From the NCBI RefSeq assembly GCF_041320665.1, contig NZ_CP166730.1, positions 4,712,001 through 4,776,000 on the forward strand: DNA of 64,000 nt, read 5' to 3'. This DNA is from Comamonas sp. GB3 AK4-5. Lineage in GTDB: Bacteria > Pseudomonadota > Gammaproteobacteria > Burkholderiales > Burkholderiaceae_C. Positions 51,747 through 60,632 of the stretch are shown piece by piece; the stretch's first letter is position 1, and each line of letters begins with the position of its first letter. Under the pieces are notes generated by a model, which was given only the letters and a program-made list of their open reading frames with translations, did no database searches and was not told the DNA's origin. The position numbers and the translations under genes are program-made.

Positions 51747-52118
51747 AGGAAATCCGTTCAAAGTGGGCAGAGGCGGAGCCCCGGCGACAAACAAGCGCAG
51801 TTTGCATGCCGCTGCACGCCTGACAAGGCACGCAGGCAGCGGCCGTAACCGCTTCGTAACTCGCAATTTTAGCGGCTGCGCACCGATCCTGGTACGTGGG
51901 CTTGTTCACTCTGGCTACACACAGACAACAAAGTGCGTACTCACTGAGTAAATAATGCTTTCCCAGTGGAATGTACCGCCATTCACGGAACATTCATCCG
52001 CGCTGTCTACGGTTACGCACTTGCTCACCCGCTGCGGCATTGCAGGCCCATGGTCTCCACGCGGTCGCCGGGTCTGCACAACGCCCACTGTTTTTGCCTC
52101 ACCCCACAGGACACCTCC
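51747..52118. other. Divergent intergenic region between fba and the PAP2 gene
   Basis: No gene. Holds the promoters of two divergent genes. A 13-base palindrome TACTCACTGAGTA at 51938-51950 lies near the AT-rich centre and could be a regulator site. No confident -35/-10 pair could be assigned by eye. Confidence 0.4.
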
Positions 52119-52688
52119 ATGCTGCAGGCCATAGACCTTCCGCTGTTTCACCTGCTCAATGCCGGTGCCGGCAGCCCCGCCTGGTGGATTGCCAGCGCAC
52201 GCGGGGCATCGGCCTGGCTGCCCGGCGCCTGCATGGCGGCCCTCGGCCTGTGGATGTGCCTGCAAGGCCCTGCCGGGCTGCGCAAGCTGGGCCGCACCGC
52301 TGCTGCACTGTCCCTGGCCTGGCTGGCATGCAGGCTGATCCGCTGGGGGCTGCCCATGCCCCGCCCCGCCTTCTATGGCCTGGGCGTGCAATGGATTGCC
52401 CACAACACCGGCGCCGGCATGCCCAGCCTGCATGCGGCCGGCGCCTTTGCACTGGCCATGGCCATACAGCTGGGCTGGGCACGCCAGAAGCGCTGGCTGC
52501 CTCCCCTGGTCTGGGCCCTGGCCACGCTGGTGGCCCTCAGCCGCGTGGTGCTGGGCGTGCATTTCCCCAGCGACATCCTGGCCGGCCTGCTGGTGGGCTG
52601 CGCCAGCGCCTGGCTGGCCTGGCGCGTGGCGCGGGCGCCTGCACCGCAGCCCCCAGAGCTGCCCCGCCACGGCCACCTGCCCGCCTGA
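52119..52688 (+). CDS. PAP2-family phosphatase, membrane bound
   Basis: 189 residues with five to six hydrophobic segments. The three phosphatase motifs are R-WGLPMP-RP (K-x6-RP with Arg for Lys), PSLHAAG (PSGH variant with Leu for Gly) and SRVVLGVHFPSD (SR-x5-H-x3-D), with the catalytic His residues intact. Family members dephosphorylate lipid phosphates such as undecaprenyl pyrophosphate (BacA-independent route) or phosphatidic acid. The start at 52119 is chosen because it precedes the fold; the frame is open upstream without a ribosome-binding site. Confidence 0.82.
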   Translation: MLQAIDLPLFHLLNAGAGSPAWWIASARGASAWLPGACMAALGLWMCLQGPAGLRKLGRTAAALSLAWLACRLIRWGLPMPRPAFYGLGVQWIAHNTGAGMPSLHAAGAFALAMAIQLGWARQKRWLPPLVWALATLVALSRVVLGVHFPSDILAGLLVGCASAWLAWRVARAPAPQPPELPRHGHLPA

Positions 52689-52807
52689 TTTTCTGTCACC
52701 CAAACGGCTGATCATTCGCGCCAGGGGCGCTATGGTGCGGGCAGTTGCGCACCTGCCGCGATGGCGGGCTGCGCCCTCCCCGTGCACACTCCCCCCTCTG
52801 CAGTCCC

Positions 52808-54406
52808 ATGCGCCTTCTTGATCACCCCGGCCGTTCCACGGTCATGGCCCGCCACGGCATGGCCGCCACCTCCCATGTGATTGCCACCCAAACGGCAATC
52901 GATGTATTGAAAGATGGCGGCAACGCCATGGACGCGGCCATTGCCGCCTGCGCCGTGCAAGGCGTGGTGGAGCCAGGCTCCACCGGCATAGGTGGCGACT
53001 GCTTTGCGCTGTACAGCGCCGGCGGCAGCAACAACATCCTGGCCTTCAACGGATCGGGCTGGGCTCCGGCCGCTGCCACGCCGGCCGCGCTGCGCGCACG
53101 CGGCGTCACCCAGATCGAGCGCCAGAGCGCCCATGCCGTGACCGTACCCGGTGCCGTGGACGCCTGGGACCAACTGCTGCGCCGCTGCGGTACGCGGCCG
53201 CTTTCCGTGCTGCTGGAGCCCGCCATACGCTATGCCGAAGAAGGCTTTGCCCTGATGCAGCGCAGCCATGCCGACTGGGCCAACCAGGAGGCGCTGCTGC
53301 GCGGCGAGGCGAATGCTGCGCGCATTTACCTGGTGGATGGTGCCGCGCCCGCCATGGGCAGCGTGTACCGCTTTCCCGAGATGGCGCAATCGCTGCGCCA
53401 GGTTGCCGCCGAAGGCCGCGACGCCTTCTACCGTGGCAGCCTGGCACAAGACATGGTGGCCTATCTGCAGTCCCGCGGCGGCCTGCACAGCCTGGACGAC
53501 TTTGCCCAGTACCAGGGCAAGTTCGAGACCCCGATACGCAGCCGTTTTCGCGATGTGGAGGTGGTGGAATGCCCGCCCAATGGCCAGGGCGTGATCGCGC
53601 TGCTCATCCTCAACATCCTGGCCCGCTTTGACGTCGACCCCGACCCGCTATCGCCCGCGCGCCAGCAGCTGGAGGTGGATGCCACCCGCCTGGCCTACGG
53701 CGTGCGCAATGCCTTGCTGGCCGATGGCGCCCATGCCCGCGTGGATGTGGACTGGCTGCTGTCCGACGCCCTGGCCGACGAGCTCGCAGCCCGCATACGC
53801 GCTGGCGATGTGGCCCAGGACGGCGGCTATGTTCCGCCTGCCGCGCACAAGGACACCGTCTACCTCACCGTGGTGGACAAGGACCGCAACTGCGTGAGCC
53901 TGATCAACTCCATCTTCACCAACTTCGGCAGCGGCCAGGTAGCCCCCGGCGGCATCCTGCTGCACAACCGGGGCATGGGCTTTGAGCTGATCGAGGGCCA
54001 CCCCAATGCCATAGGCCCACACAAGCGTCCGTTGCACACCATCATCCCGGCCATGGTGGTCAAAGACGGGCGCTGCGTGCTGCCCTTTGGCGTCATGGGC
54101 GGCCAGTACCAGGCCATGGGCCATGCCCATCTGGTGAGCAAATGGGTGGATTACGGCATGGAGCTGCAGCACATCATCGACCTGCCCCGCCTCTTCCCCC
54201 TGCCCGGCGCCGCCACACCCGCACAGGTGGAAGTCGAAGCCCGCATGCCCGCCGCCGTGCGCGCGCAATTACAGGCCGCCGGCTACCACTGCGTGACACC
54301 CAAGCTGCCCCTGGGAGGCGCACAGGCAATCTGGATAGACTGGGAACGCGGCGTGCTGCACGGCGCCTCCGACCCACGCAAGGACGGCTGCGCCCTGGGG
54401 TATTGA
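52808..54406 (+). CDS. Gamma-glutamyltransferase-family protein
   Basis: 532 residues, Ntn-hydrolase fold. The autoprocessing site is DTVYLTVVDKD, where the Thr is in the position of the catalytic Thr of the T-T-H-x-S/T-V motif. Other blocks are GGNAMDAAIAACAVQGVVEPGSTGIGGDCFALY and PLHTIIPAMVVKDGRCVLPFGVMGGQYQAMGHA. Unlike classical Ggt there is no signal peptide from the ATG at 52808, so the enzyme may be cytosolic and may act on another gamma-glutamyl or acyl/oxamate-type substrate. It lies about 120 bases downstream of the PAP2 gene. Confidence 0.82.
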   Translation: MRLLDHPGRSTVMARHGMAATSHVIATQTAIDVLKDGGNAMDAAIAACAVQGVVEPGSTGIGGDCFALYSAGGSNNILAFNGSGWAPAAATPAALRARGVTQIERQSAHAVTVPGAVDAWDQLLRRCGTRPLSVLLEPAIRYAEEGFALMQRSHADWANQEALLRGEANAARIYLVDGAAPAMGSVYRFPEMAQSLRQVAAEGRDAFYRGSLAQDMVAYLQSRGGLHSLDDFAQYQGKFETPIRSRFRDVEVVECPPNGQGVIALLILNILARFDVDPDPLSPARQQLEVDATRLAYGVRNALLADGAHARVDVDWLLSDALADELAARIRAGDVAQDGGYVPPAAHKDTVYLTVVDKDRNCVSLINSIFTNFGSGQVAPGGILLHNRGMGFELIEGHPNAIGPHKRPLHTIIPAMVVKDGRCVLPFGVMGGQYQAMGHAHLVSKWVDYGMELQHIIDLPRLFPLPGAATPAQVEVEARMPAAVRAQLQAAGYHCVTPKLPLGGAQAIWIDWERGVLHGASDPRKDGCALGY

Positions 54407-54419
54407 GACCTAGACTTTT

Positions 54420-54467
54420 ATAGCTGAATTGGCCGCCAACGCTTATACAGAGCGCATTGGCAGCTAT
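54420..54467. repeat. Dyad repeat ATAGCTG...CAGCTAT
   Basis: ATAGCTG (54420-54426) and CAGCTAT (54461-54467) flank an inner CGCT/AGCG pair. Related half-copies (AGCG followed by GCAGCTAT or AGCTATCAAAA) occur near 47635-47656 and 50640-50675. The motif resembles a small intergenic repeat I associate with Comamonadaceae; no function is known to me. Confidence 0.4.
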
Positions 54468-54474
54468 CAAAACA

Positions 54475-54509
54475 AAAGCTGCGGCACCGACAAGCAGTAC
54501 CGCAGCTTT
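54475..54509. terminator. Terminator between ggt and pyk
   Basis: AAAGCTGCGG (54475-54484) and CCGCAGCTTT (54500-54509) form a perfect 10-bp stem. On the minus strand TTTTGTTTTG follows, fitting the pyk 3' end; on the plus strand it may also stop ggt transcripts. Confidence 0.75.
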
Positions 54510-54548
54510 GCAATCCCTCAGAAGTCAGCCAAGCCCCCTCTACCAAAG

Positions 54549-54640
54549 ACACCGCGCAAGGGCCGCCCCGCCGCGCCGGTGTCGTCCCCCTCCAGCGCAT
54601 AGTGCCAGAGAGGGGGAAGGCGCGCAGCGCCTCAGGGGGT
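54549..54640 (-). repeat. Dispersed gene-end repeat, copy D
   Basis: On the minus strand it begins CCCCCTGAGGCGCTGCGCGCC 13 bases after the pyk stop, then CCCCCTCTCTGGCAC ... GGAGGGGGAC, then GGCGCGGCGGGGCGGCCCTT. Oriented with pyk. Confidence 0.75.
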
Positions 54641-54651
54641 GCCTTCCCAGC

Positions 54652-56130
54652 TCATGGGGTGACCTTGCAAATCTTCAGCATATTCGTGCCCCCCGGCTGC
54701 CCCATGGGCTCGCCGCAGGTAATCGCATACACATCGCCGGCCTGCACGATGCCGCGCATGCGCAAATGCTTTTCGGCCTGCTCCAGCGCGGTGTCGCGGT
54801 CGGCGCTGGTGTCCATCAGCAGCGGGCGCACATTGCGGTACAGCGCCATCTTGCGCTGGGTGGCAATCTTGGGCGTCAGGGCGTAGATGGGAATGTGGAT
54901 GCGATGGCGGCTCATCCACAGCGCGGTGGAGCCGCTTTCCGTCATGGCCACAATGGCCTTGGCCCCCAGGTGGTGAGCGGTGAACAGGGCACCGATGGCG
55001 ATCGACTGGTCGATGCGGCGGAACTGGCGGTCCATGAAGTCGGCGTCCTTGCGCGGCTCTTCGGCGGCCTCGGCGGCGGCGCAGATCTCGGCCATGGCGC
55101 GCACCGTCTCCAGCGGGTATTTGCCGGCAGCGGTTTCGGCGCTGAGCATCACGGCGTCGGTGCCGTCCAGCACGGCATTCGCCACATCACTCACCTCGGC
55201 GCGCGTGGGCACGGGGTTGGTGATCATGCTCTCCATCATCTGCGTGGCGGTGATGACCACCTTGTCCATCTCCCGTGCCATGCGGATCATTTTCTTTTGC
55301 AGCGCCGGCACGGCGGCATTGCCCACTTCCACGGCCAGGTCGCCCCGCGCCACCATGATGCCGTCGGAGACGCGCAAAATGGCCTCCAGCTCGGGGATGG
55401 CCTCGGCGCGTTCAATCTTGGCGATCAGCCCCGGGCGCTGGCCCGAGCCGGCGGCCGCCACGCTGCACAGCTGGCGCGCCATTTCCATGTCGGTGGCGTT
55501 CTTGGGAAAGCTCACGGCCACATAGTCGGCACCCAGGCCGATGGCGGTCTTGATGTCCTCCATGTCCTTGGCCGTCAGCGCCGGCGCCGTCAGCCCGCCG
55601 CCCTGTTTGTTGATGCCCTTGTTGTTGGACAGCTCGCCGCCGATGGTGACGGTGGTGTAGACCGCATCCCCCAGCACACGCTCCACGGTGAGCACGATCA
55701 GGCCATCGTTGAGCAGCAGCACATCGCCCGCCTTCACATCGCGCGGCAGCTCCTTGTAGTCCAGGCCCACACCGTTGATGTCACCCGGCTCGGTGCGGCC
55801 CGCATCCAGCACAAAGGGCTGGCCCACCTCCAGCTGCACCCGGCCTTCGGTGAACTTGCCCACGCGAATCTTGGGGCCCTGCAGGTCGGCCATGATGGCC
55901 ACTTCGCGGCCCTCGCGCTGCGCAGCGGCACGCACCATGGCGGCGCGGTCGATATGGTCCTGCGCCGTGCCGTGGCTGAAGTTCAGGCGCACCACGTTGA
56001 CGCCGACGGCAATCATCTGGGCCAGCAGCTCGGGGTCGCTGGAAGCCGGGCCCAGCGTGGCCACGATCTTGGTGGCGCGACGCACACGGGATGGCGAAGA
56101 AGTGACGGAACAAGGGGATGCAGCGGTCAT
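54652..56130 (-). CDS. pyk: Pyruvate kinase
   Basis: 492 residues, full length. Converts PEP and ADP to pyruvate and ATP. KIVATLGPASSDPELL, VVRLNFSHG, ADLQGPKIRVG, DGIMVARGDLAVEVG, TATQMMESMITNPVPTRAEVSDVANAVLDGTDAVMLSAETA and the C-terminal allosteric domain are present. A 16-residue Ser/Thr-rich N-terminus precedes the core. It is followed by repeat copy D and the terminator at 54475-54509. The CPBP-like gene is about 50 bases upstream and probably in the same transcript. Confidence 0.97.
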   Translation of the reverse strand: MTAASPCSVTSSPSRVRRATKIVATLGPASSDPELLAQMIAVGVNVVRLNFSHGTAQDHIDRAAMVRAAAQREGREVAIMADLQGPKIRVGKFTEGRVQLEVGQPFVLDAGRTEPGDINGVGLDYKELPRDVKAGDVLLLNDGLIVLTVERVLGDAVYTTVTIGGELSNNKGINKQGGGLTAPALTAKDMEDIKTAIGLGADYVAVSFPKNATDMEMARQLCSVAAAGSGQRPGLIAKIERAEAIPELEAILRVSDGIMVARGDLAVEVGNAAVPALQKKMIRMAREMDKVVITATQMMESMITNPVPTRAEVSDVANAVLDGTDAVMLSAETAAGKYPLETVRAMAEICAAAEAAEEPRKDADFMDRQFRRIDQSIAIGALFTAHHLGAKAIVAMTESGSTALWMSRHRIHIPIYALTPKIATQRKMALYRNVRPLLMDTSADRDTALEQAEKHLRMRGIVQAGDVYAITCGEPMGQPGGTNMLKICKVTP

Positions 56131-56181
56131 CGGTTTCAGTCAAAAAGAGGGGGGAAAAGGCTCGCCACCAGGGCGCGCCCA

Positions 56182-56970
56182 TCAGGTCAGTCCATGGGAA
56201 AAGGCCAAGGCCAGCATGTGGGTGACGATGGCGGCCTCCAGTCCATAACGCCAGTAGATATAACCCACAAGCAAGCCAAAAACCGTGTTACCCAGCAGTA
56301 CAAAGCACAGAATTTGCGGCGTCAGAGTGCCCAGCAGCGCCACCGCCGGGGGCAGGCTGCTCAAGGCAAACAGCAGGGCCGACAACAGCACGGCCACGGC
56401 CACCAGCCAGGGGCGGGGAGCCCCACCCTGCGGCTGCAGCAAGCGCCACAGTGCAAACAGCAACATGCTCATCATGCCCCAGCGCAGCAGCAGCTCCTGG
56501 CTGATGCCGCCATACAGCAGCTGGGTCCACAGCGGCAAGGTCTGCAGCGGGTCACTGGGCACCAGCACATCGGGCACCAGTTGGGCCAGCGACACCATCC
56601 AGGCCGCGCCCAGCACACCGCCGCCAGCACCAGGCAGCCACAGAGAGGCCAGCAGCGGGCGCAGGCGCTGGCCGGTGAGCCAGGCCGTCAGCAGCGGCGC
56701 ACCCAGGCCCACGCGCGGCGCCACCCAGGCGCCAAAGAACACGGCGGCCGCCAGCAGCAGACTGCTTTGCAGCCCGCCCATGGCGGGCAGCAGCCAGTCC
56801 GGCAACATGCCGCCCGGCAAACGCTGGCCCACGACCCAGGCCATGCGCCACACGCCGGGCAGGCCCAGCAGCCACAGCAGCAGGCTCAGTTGCAGCAACA
56901 GCCGGCTTTCACTGGGCGCAGGCATGGCGTGGGCGTCATCGTCGATAGGGTCCAACATGGCGGCGTCCAT
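56182..56970 (-). CDS. CPBP-type intramembrane protease homologue with an altered motif 1
   Basis: 262 residues with seven or eight membrane segments. The CPBP (Abi/Rce1-like) region is in the C-terminal half: GGISQELLLRWGMM in the place of E-E-x-x-x-R, with Gln for the first Glu, and FGLLVGYIYWRYGLEAAIVTHMLA with the conserved His. Family members are Glu/His proteases of the inner membrane; loss of the first Glu suggests reduced or no proteolysis. The ATG at 56970 is chosen; a TTG at 56991 extends the frame by seven residues. Confidence 0.72.
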   Translation of the reverse strand: MDAAMLDPIDDDAHAMPAPSESRLLLQLSLLLWLLGLPGVWRMAWVVGQRLPGGMLPDWLLPAMGGLQSSLLLAAAVFFGAWVAPRVGLGAPLLTAWLTGQRLRPLLASLWLPGAGGGVLGAAWMVSLAQLVPDVLVPSDPLQTLPLWTQLLYGGISQELLLRWGMMSMLLFALWRLLQPQGGAPRPWLVAVAVLLSALLFALSSLPPAVALLGTLTPQILCFVLLGNTVFGLLVGYIYWRYGLEAAIVTHMLALAFSHGLT

Positions 56971-57025
56971 CCGAATGAACAAAGCAGACAAGGGCGCAGG
57001 CGCACGGAAGTCGCCTGCATAGACA

Positions 57026-58408
57026 TCAACCCCGCATCAATGCCTCGATCTCGTCGGGCTCCACGGGCACGCCACGGGTCAGCAGCTCGCAGTCGCCTTC
57101 GGTGACCACGGCGTCGTCCTCGATGCGGATACCGATGTGGTGAAAAGCCTCAGGCACACCGGGTGCAGGGCGCACATAGATGCCGGGCTCGATGGTGGTC
57201 ACCATGCCGGGCCGCAATATGCGGCTGGGACGGTTGGTGATGTGCTCGCCCGACAGCGGGTCCTTGCGGGTGCTGGTCTGGCCCAGCTCGCTGGGCTCGA
57301 CATAGCTGCCGCAGTCGTGCACATCCATGCCCAGCCAGTGGCCGGTGCGGTGCATATAGAACTGGAAGTAGGCGCGGTTGGCGATCACGTCCTGGGCCAT
57401 GCCGTACTTGTTTTTGTCCAGCAGGCCCAGGTCCAGCATGCCCTGGGCCAGCACGGCCACGGTGGCGTCATGCGGGTCGTTGAAGCGCTGGCCGGCACGG
57501 GTGACGGCAATGGCGGCCTTTTGGCTGTCCAGCACCAGCTCATACAGCGCGCGCTGCGGACCGGAGAAAACACCATTGGCCGGGAAGGTGCGAGTGATGT
57601 CGCTGGCATAGCTGTCCAGCTCGCAGCCAGCATCAATCAGCACCAGATCGCCGTTCGCCACCCGGGTGTCGCCGGCGCGGTAGTGCAGCACGCAGGCATT
57701 CGCCCCGGCGGCCACGATGGAGTCATAGGCCACACCCTGGGCACCACTCTGGCGGAATTCGTGCAGCAGCTCGGCATCCAGATGGTATTCACGGCAGTCC
57801 TCGCCGGCACGCAGCATGCGGGCCGAACGCTGCATGGCGCGGATATGGGCGCGCGCGCTGATGATGCCGGCACGGCGCATCAAGTCCAGCTCGGTGTCGT
57901 CCTTGACCAGGCGCATCTCGTCCAGCAGGGTGCAGACATCGCCCTGCTGCGTGGGGCACAGCGCACCGTAGCGCACACGGGCACGCACGGTGGTCAGCCA
58001 GCCTTCCACCTGGGCGGCCAGGCCTTCATGCGTGGCAAACGGATACCAGACACGGTCCTGGTTCTCCAGCAGACGCGGCAGGCGGCTGCCCAGCTCGGTG
58101 ATGGAGTGGGCCGCATCCATGCCCAACTGGGCCACGGCGGCATCTGGGCCGAGGCGGTAGCCGTCCCAGATCTCGCGTTCCAGATCCTTGGGCTGGCAAA
58201 ACAGCGTGCTGCGGCCATCTGCGGCCAGCACCAGCGTGGCATTGGGCTCGGTAAAGCCGGTCAGATAGTAGAAGTAGCTGTCGTGCCGGTAGAGATAGCT
58301 GTTGTCGCGGTTGCGGCCCCGCTCCGGCGCGGTGGGAATGATGGCGATGCCGCCCGCACCCAAAAGGGCTGCCAGGCGCGCACGGCGTTGGGCATAAACA
58401 GAGGTCAT
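57026..58408 (-). CDS. pepP: Xaa-Pro aminopeptidase
   Basis: 460 residues. Removes N-terminal residues preceding proline; M24 family with two Mn ions. Creatinase-like N-domain (1-170) with RNRDNSYLYRHDSYFYYLTGFTEPNA, then the pita-bread fold with LIDAGCELDSYASDITRTFPANG (Asp ligands), GHWLGMDVHDCGSYV (His ligands), TIEPGIYV and HHIGIRIEDDAVVTEGDCELLT (Glu ligands). The ATG at 58408 directly precedes the conserved start; upstream codons lie in the spacer. Downstream it ends 55 bases from the CPBP-like gene. Confidence 0.96.
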   Translation of the reverse strand: MTSVYAQRRARLAALLGAGGIAIIPTAPERGRNRDNSYLYRHDSYFYYLTGFTEPNATLVLAADGRSTLFCQPKDLEREIWDGYRLGPDAAVAQLGMDAAHSITELGSRLPRLLENQDRVWYPFATHEGLAAQVEGWLTTVRARVRYGALCPTQQGDVCTLLDEMRLVKDDTELDLMRRAGIISARAHIRAMQRSARMLRAGEDCREYHLDAELLHEFRQSGAQGVAYDSIVAAGANACVLHYRAGDTRVANGDLVLIDAGCELDSYASDITRTFPANGVFSGPQRALYELVLDSQKAAIAVTRAGQRFNDPHDATVAVLAQGMLDLGLLDKNKYGMAQDVIANRAYFQFYMHRTGHWLGMDVHDCGSYVEPSELGQTSTRKDPLSGEHITNRPSRILRPGMVTTIEPGIYVRPAPGVPEAFHHIGIRIEDDAVVTEGDCELLTRGVPVEPDEIEALMRG

Positions 58409-58549
58409 ACAGCTATCGTACTGCGGCCACAGACCTCTTCGCACCAGATGCACCCGCACGACGCGCCAGCCGGAGACATTCGTGGCGCCACGCCTGCATT
58501 TGCCGCCTTAAATGGACAGATGTACCGCCAAAATCGCCGGCAACTGGCG

Positions 58550-58660
58550 CAGCCCATGCCAGGGCTGCCGCGCAAGGGCCGCCCCGCCGCGCCGGTGCTG
58601 TCCCACTCCGACGCATCGCGCCAGAGAGGGGGAAGACGCCGAAGGCGGCACGGGGGGTGT
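58550..58660 (-). repeat. Dispersed gene-end repeat, copy E
   Basis: On the minus strand it begins CCCCCCGTGCCGCC eight bases after the TauE/SafE stop, a diverged CCCCCTGA. Then comes CTTCCCCCTCTCTGGCGC ... GGAGTGGGAC, then GGCGCGGCGGGGCGGCCCTT and a tail GCATGGGCTGCGC shared with copy B. Oriented with the gene it follows. Confidence 0.7.
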
Positions 58661-58666
58661 TTTATT

Positions 58667-59425
58667 TCAAGCCACCAACATGCTGACCCCCGCCACCATC
58701 AACAGGCTGCACACCATCCACTGCAGCACGCGGGTGGACAGCGGCGGCGGGTATTTGGCCAGCAGCCAGGTGACGCCTGCCACCACGGGCACGGCCACGG
58801 CAGCCGTGATCAGGGACGGCAGCGACAGCCCGCCCGAGGGAATGACAATGCCCAGGCGCAGCACGGTATTGGCCAGAAACATCACCAGCAGGCATTGGCG
58901 CACCAGCTGGGCCGGCAGCGGCTGGCGGTACAGGTGATAGACCATGGGTGGCCCCGAGGTAGAAAACAGCCCGCCCAACAGACCGGACAGGCCGCCCGCC
59001 ACCCACATGGGGCCCGGGCCCGACAACGTGGCGCGCTGGCCTTTTTGCAGCAGCAGCACGATGGCGCAGGCGATGATGGTCACGCCCAGCAGCATGCGCA
59101 GCAGATTGACCAAATCACCGCTGAGCCAGTGCAGCAGCGCCAGCCCGCCCAGCACACCGATCAGGCTGCTGATCAGAATCGGCTTCAGCAAATCCCAGCG
59201 CGGCTGGAAAGGGTGGCTGCGCAGATAGACCACGCCATTCACCAGGGACAGCAGACCGGCCACATTGGCCGCATCGGCAATCGGCATCAGGTGCAAGGCC
59301 CCGGCCATGCCGACAAAAATCAGGCCGAAGGCAAAGCCCGTGAGGTTCTGGCAGGCCGAGGCCAACACCACCACGCCCAGCAACCACCCGTAGGTGCTCC
59401 AATCCACTTGCATGTCCGTATCCAT
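58667..59425 (-). CDS. TauE/SafE-family permease
   Basis: 252 residues, eight hydrophobic segments in two similar halves. Motifs fit the sulfite exporter / anion permease family: NLTGFAFGLIFVGMAG near the start and GGLSGLLGGLFSTSGPPMVYHLYRQ in the middle, a G-G-x-x-G-x-x-x-G hairpin with the PP-x-x-x-Y typical of the second half. The substrate is unknown (sulfite, sulfoacetate or other organic anions in relatives). It is monocistronic, with repeat copy E downstream. Confidence 0.85.
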   Translation of the reverse strand: MDTDMQVDWSTYGWLLGVVVLASACQNLTGFAFGLIFVGMAGALHLMPIADAANVAGLLSLVNGVVYLRSHPFQPRWDLLKPILISSLIGVLGGLALLHWLSGDLVNLLRMLLGVTIIACAIVLLLQKGQRATLSGPGPMWVAGGLSGLLGGLFSTSGPPMVYHLYRQPLPAQLVRQCLLVMFLANTVLRLGIVIPSGGLSLPSLITAAVAVPVVAGVTWLLAKYPPPLSTRVLQWMVCSLLMVAGVSMLVA

Positions 59426-59546
59426 GGCCGACGCCTGCCCTGGCCAGCCCTTGAGGGGTTAAAAAATCAGGAGCACCTATCGCTCACCATGCTTGCGATT
59501 GCAGCACTTTCACACCTGCAATGCCCAGCATATGCGCGACAGCTGC

Positions 59547-60632
59547 TCACCTTTTGAGGGCGCGTAGACCCGCGTGCAGCGCCTCGGGGCAGCACACCCT
59601 GACATGCTGCGCAGACCATTGCAGCAGCTCGCCGCGCTGACGGTGCAGGCCTTGCGGGGCAAAGTCCTGCGCATGGGCCAGCAGCGCGCGCGTGGTCACA
59701 TCCCACAGCCAGCTCTGGCCTTGGGCCACCACGCACAAGATGCCGGCCATGCAGTGCAGATGCTGGGCTCTGGGCAGCTCCGGCATGGGCCAGGCTATGC
59801 CGCCATGGCCGTCCTCAGGGCGGGGAGCATGGATGTCGAACACCGCCACCCCAGGCACATGGCCGCCGTCGCCAAAACCGTCTTCCTCCCAGTTGCCCAG
59901 GTTCCAGATGGCGATGTGTGCATCGTCCAGCCACACACAGGGTTCGGCCCAGCCTTCGCCCTGCGCCAGCCGCTTGCGTGTGGGGCCGTCTTCGGACTCC
60001 CAGCGATTGCCCTCCAGCCAGGCCGGCAGCGACCAGACCGTGGGAATGCCTACCGGCGCCCAGACCCAACCGTCGTCCAGCACATGCTCCCGCGAGGGGC
60101 TGAGCAGCAAAGCGCCGTGGAAAAAATCCAGATAGTGGGGCTGCTCATATTGCGTGCCGTCGCGCTCGGTCAAATTGGTGCCCGTGGCGCAATCCATCAC
60201 ATCCAGCCGGTTCCAGTCCGTGCGGTGGATCAGCACATCGCGCCCCTGGTGCTGGGTGAAGGCAATGGAAAACGGCACGGTATGGGTGTGGTAATCACCA
60301 CCATGGAGCGGCGCCACAACGTCGCCCGTGCCCAGGTTCACCAGCACGCCAAAGCTGCCGCCGTCATCGACTACCACCGCGTAGCCACCGCTGAGGGCGC
60401 AATGCAGCTTGAAGCCGTGCGGCCCATACGGCCTGGGCGGCGTGGGTGTGGGCAACTCCAACTGCGCCAGTCGCTGGCTGTGGCCGCTGTCCAGGTCCAT
60501 GCCATGCAGACCACCGCTCTCAGTGAGCAGCAGCAACTGCCCCCATGCGGCCTGCGCGGTGCAGGCCGTGACGATGGCGGGGCCCTGCCAGTCCAGGGTG
60601 CGTACCGGGCCCAGCGCAAGCAGCGCCGTCAT
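59547..60632 (-). CDS. Uncharacterised protein, probably beta-propeller-like
   Basis: 361 residues, no recognised family. No signal peptide or membrane segment. The sequence is beta-rich with repeated blades of the type W-x-x-L-L-L-L-T-E-S-G-G-L-H-G-M-D-L-D-S-G and IAIWNLGNWEEDGFGDGGHVPGVAVFDI, suggesting a WD40/YVTN-like propeller; Trp, His and Asp are frequent. The ATG at 60632 overlaps the murU stop by four bases, so it is translated together with that nucleotidyltransferase. A role connected with that pathway is inference only. Confidence 0.65.
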   Translation of the reverse strand: MTALLALGPVRTLDWQGPAIVTACTAQAAWGQLLLLTESGGLHGMDLDSGHSQRLAQLELPTPTPPRPYGPHGFKLHCALSGGYAVVVDDGGSFGVLVNLGTGDVVAPLHGGDYHTHTVPFSIAFTQHQGRDVLIHRTDWNRLDVMDCATGTNLTERDGTQYEQPHYLDFFHGALLLSPSREHVLDDGWVWAPVGIPTVWSLPAWLEGNRWESEDGPTRKRLAQGEGWAEPCVWLDDAHIAIWNLGNWEEDGFGDGGHVPGVAVFDIHAPRPEDGHGGIAWPMPELPRAQHLHCMAGILCVVAQGQSWLWDVTTRALLAHAQDFAPQGLHRQRGELLQWSAQHVRVCCPEALHAGLRALKR

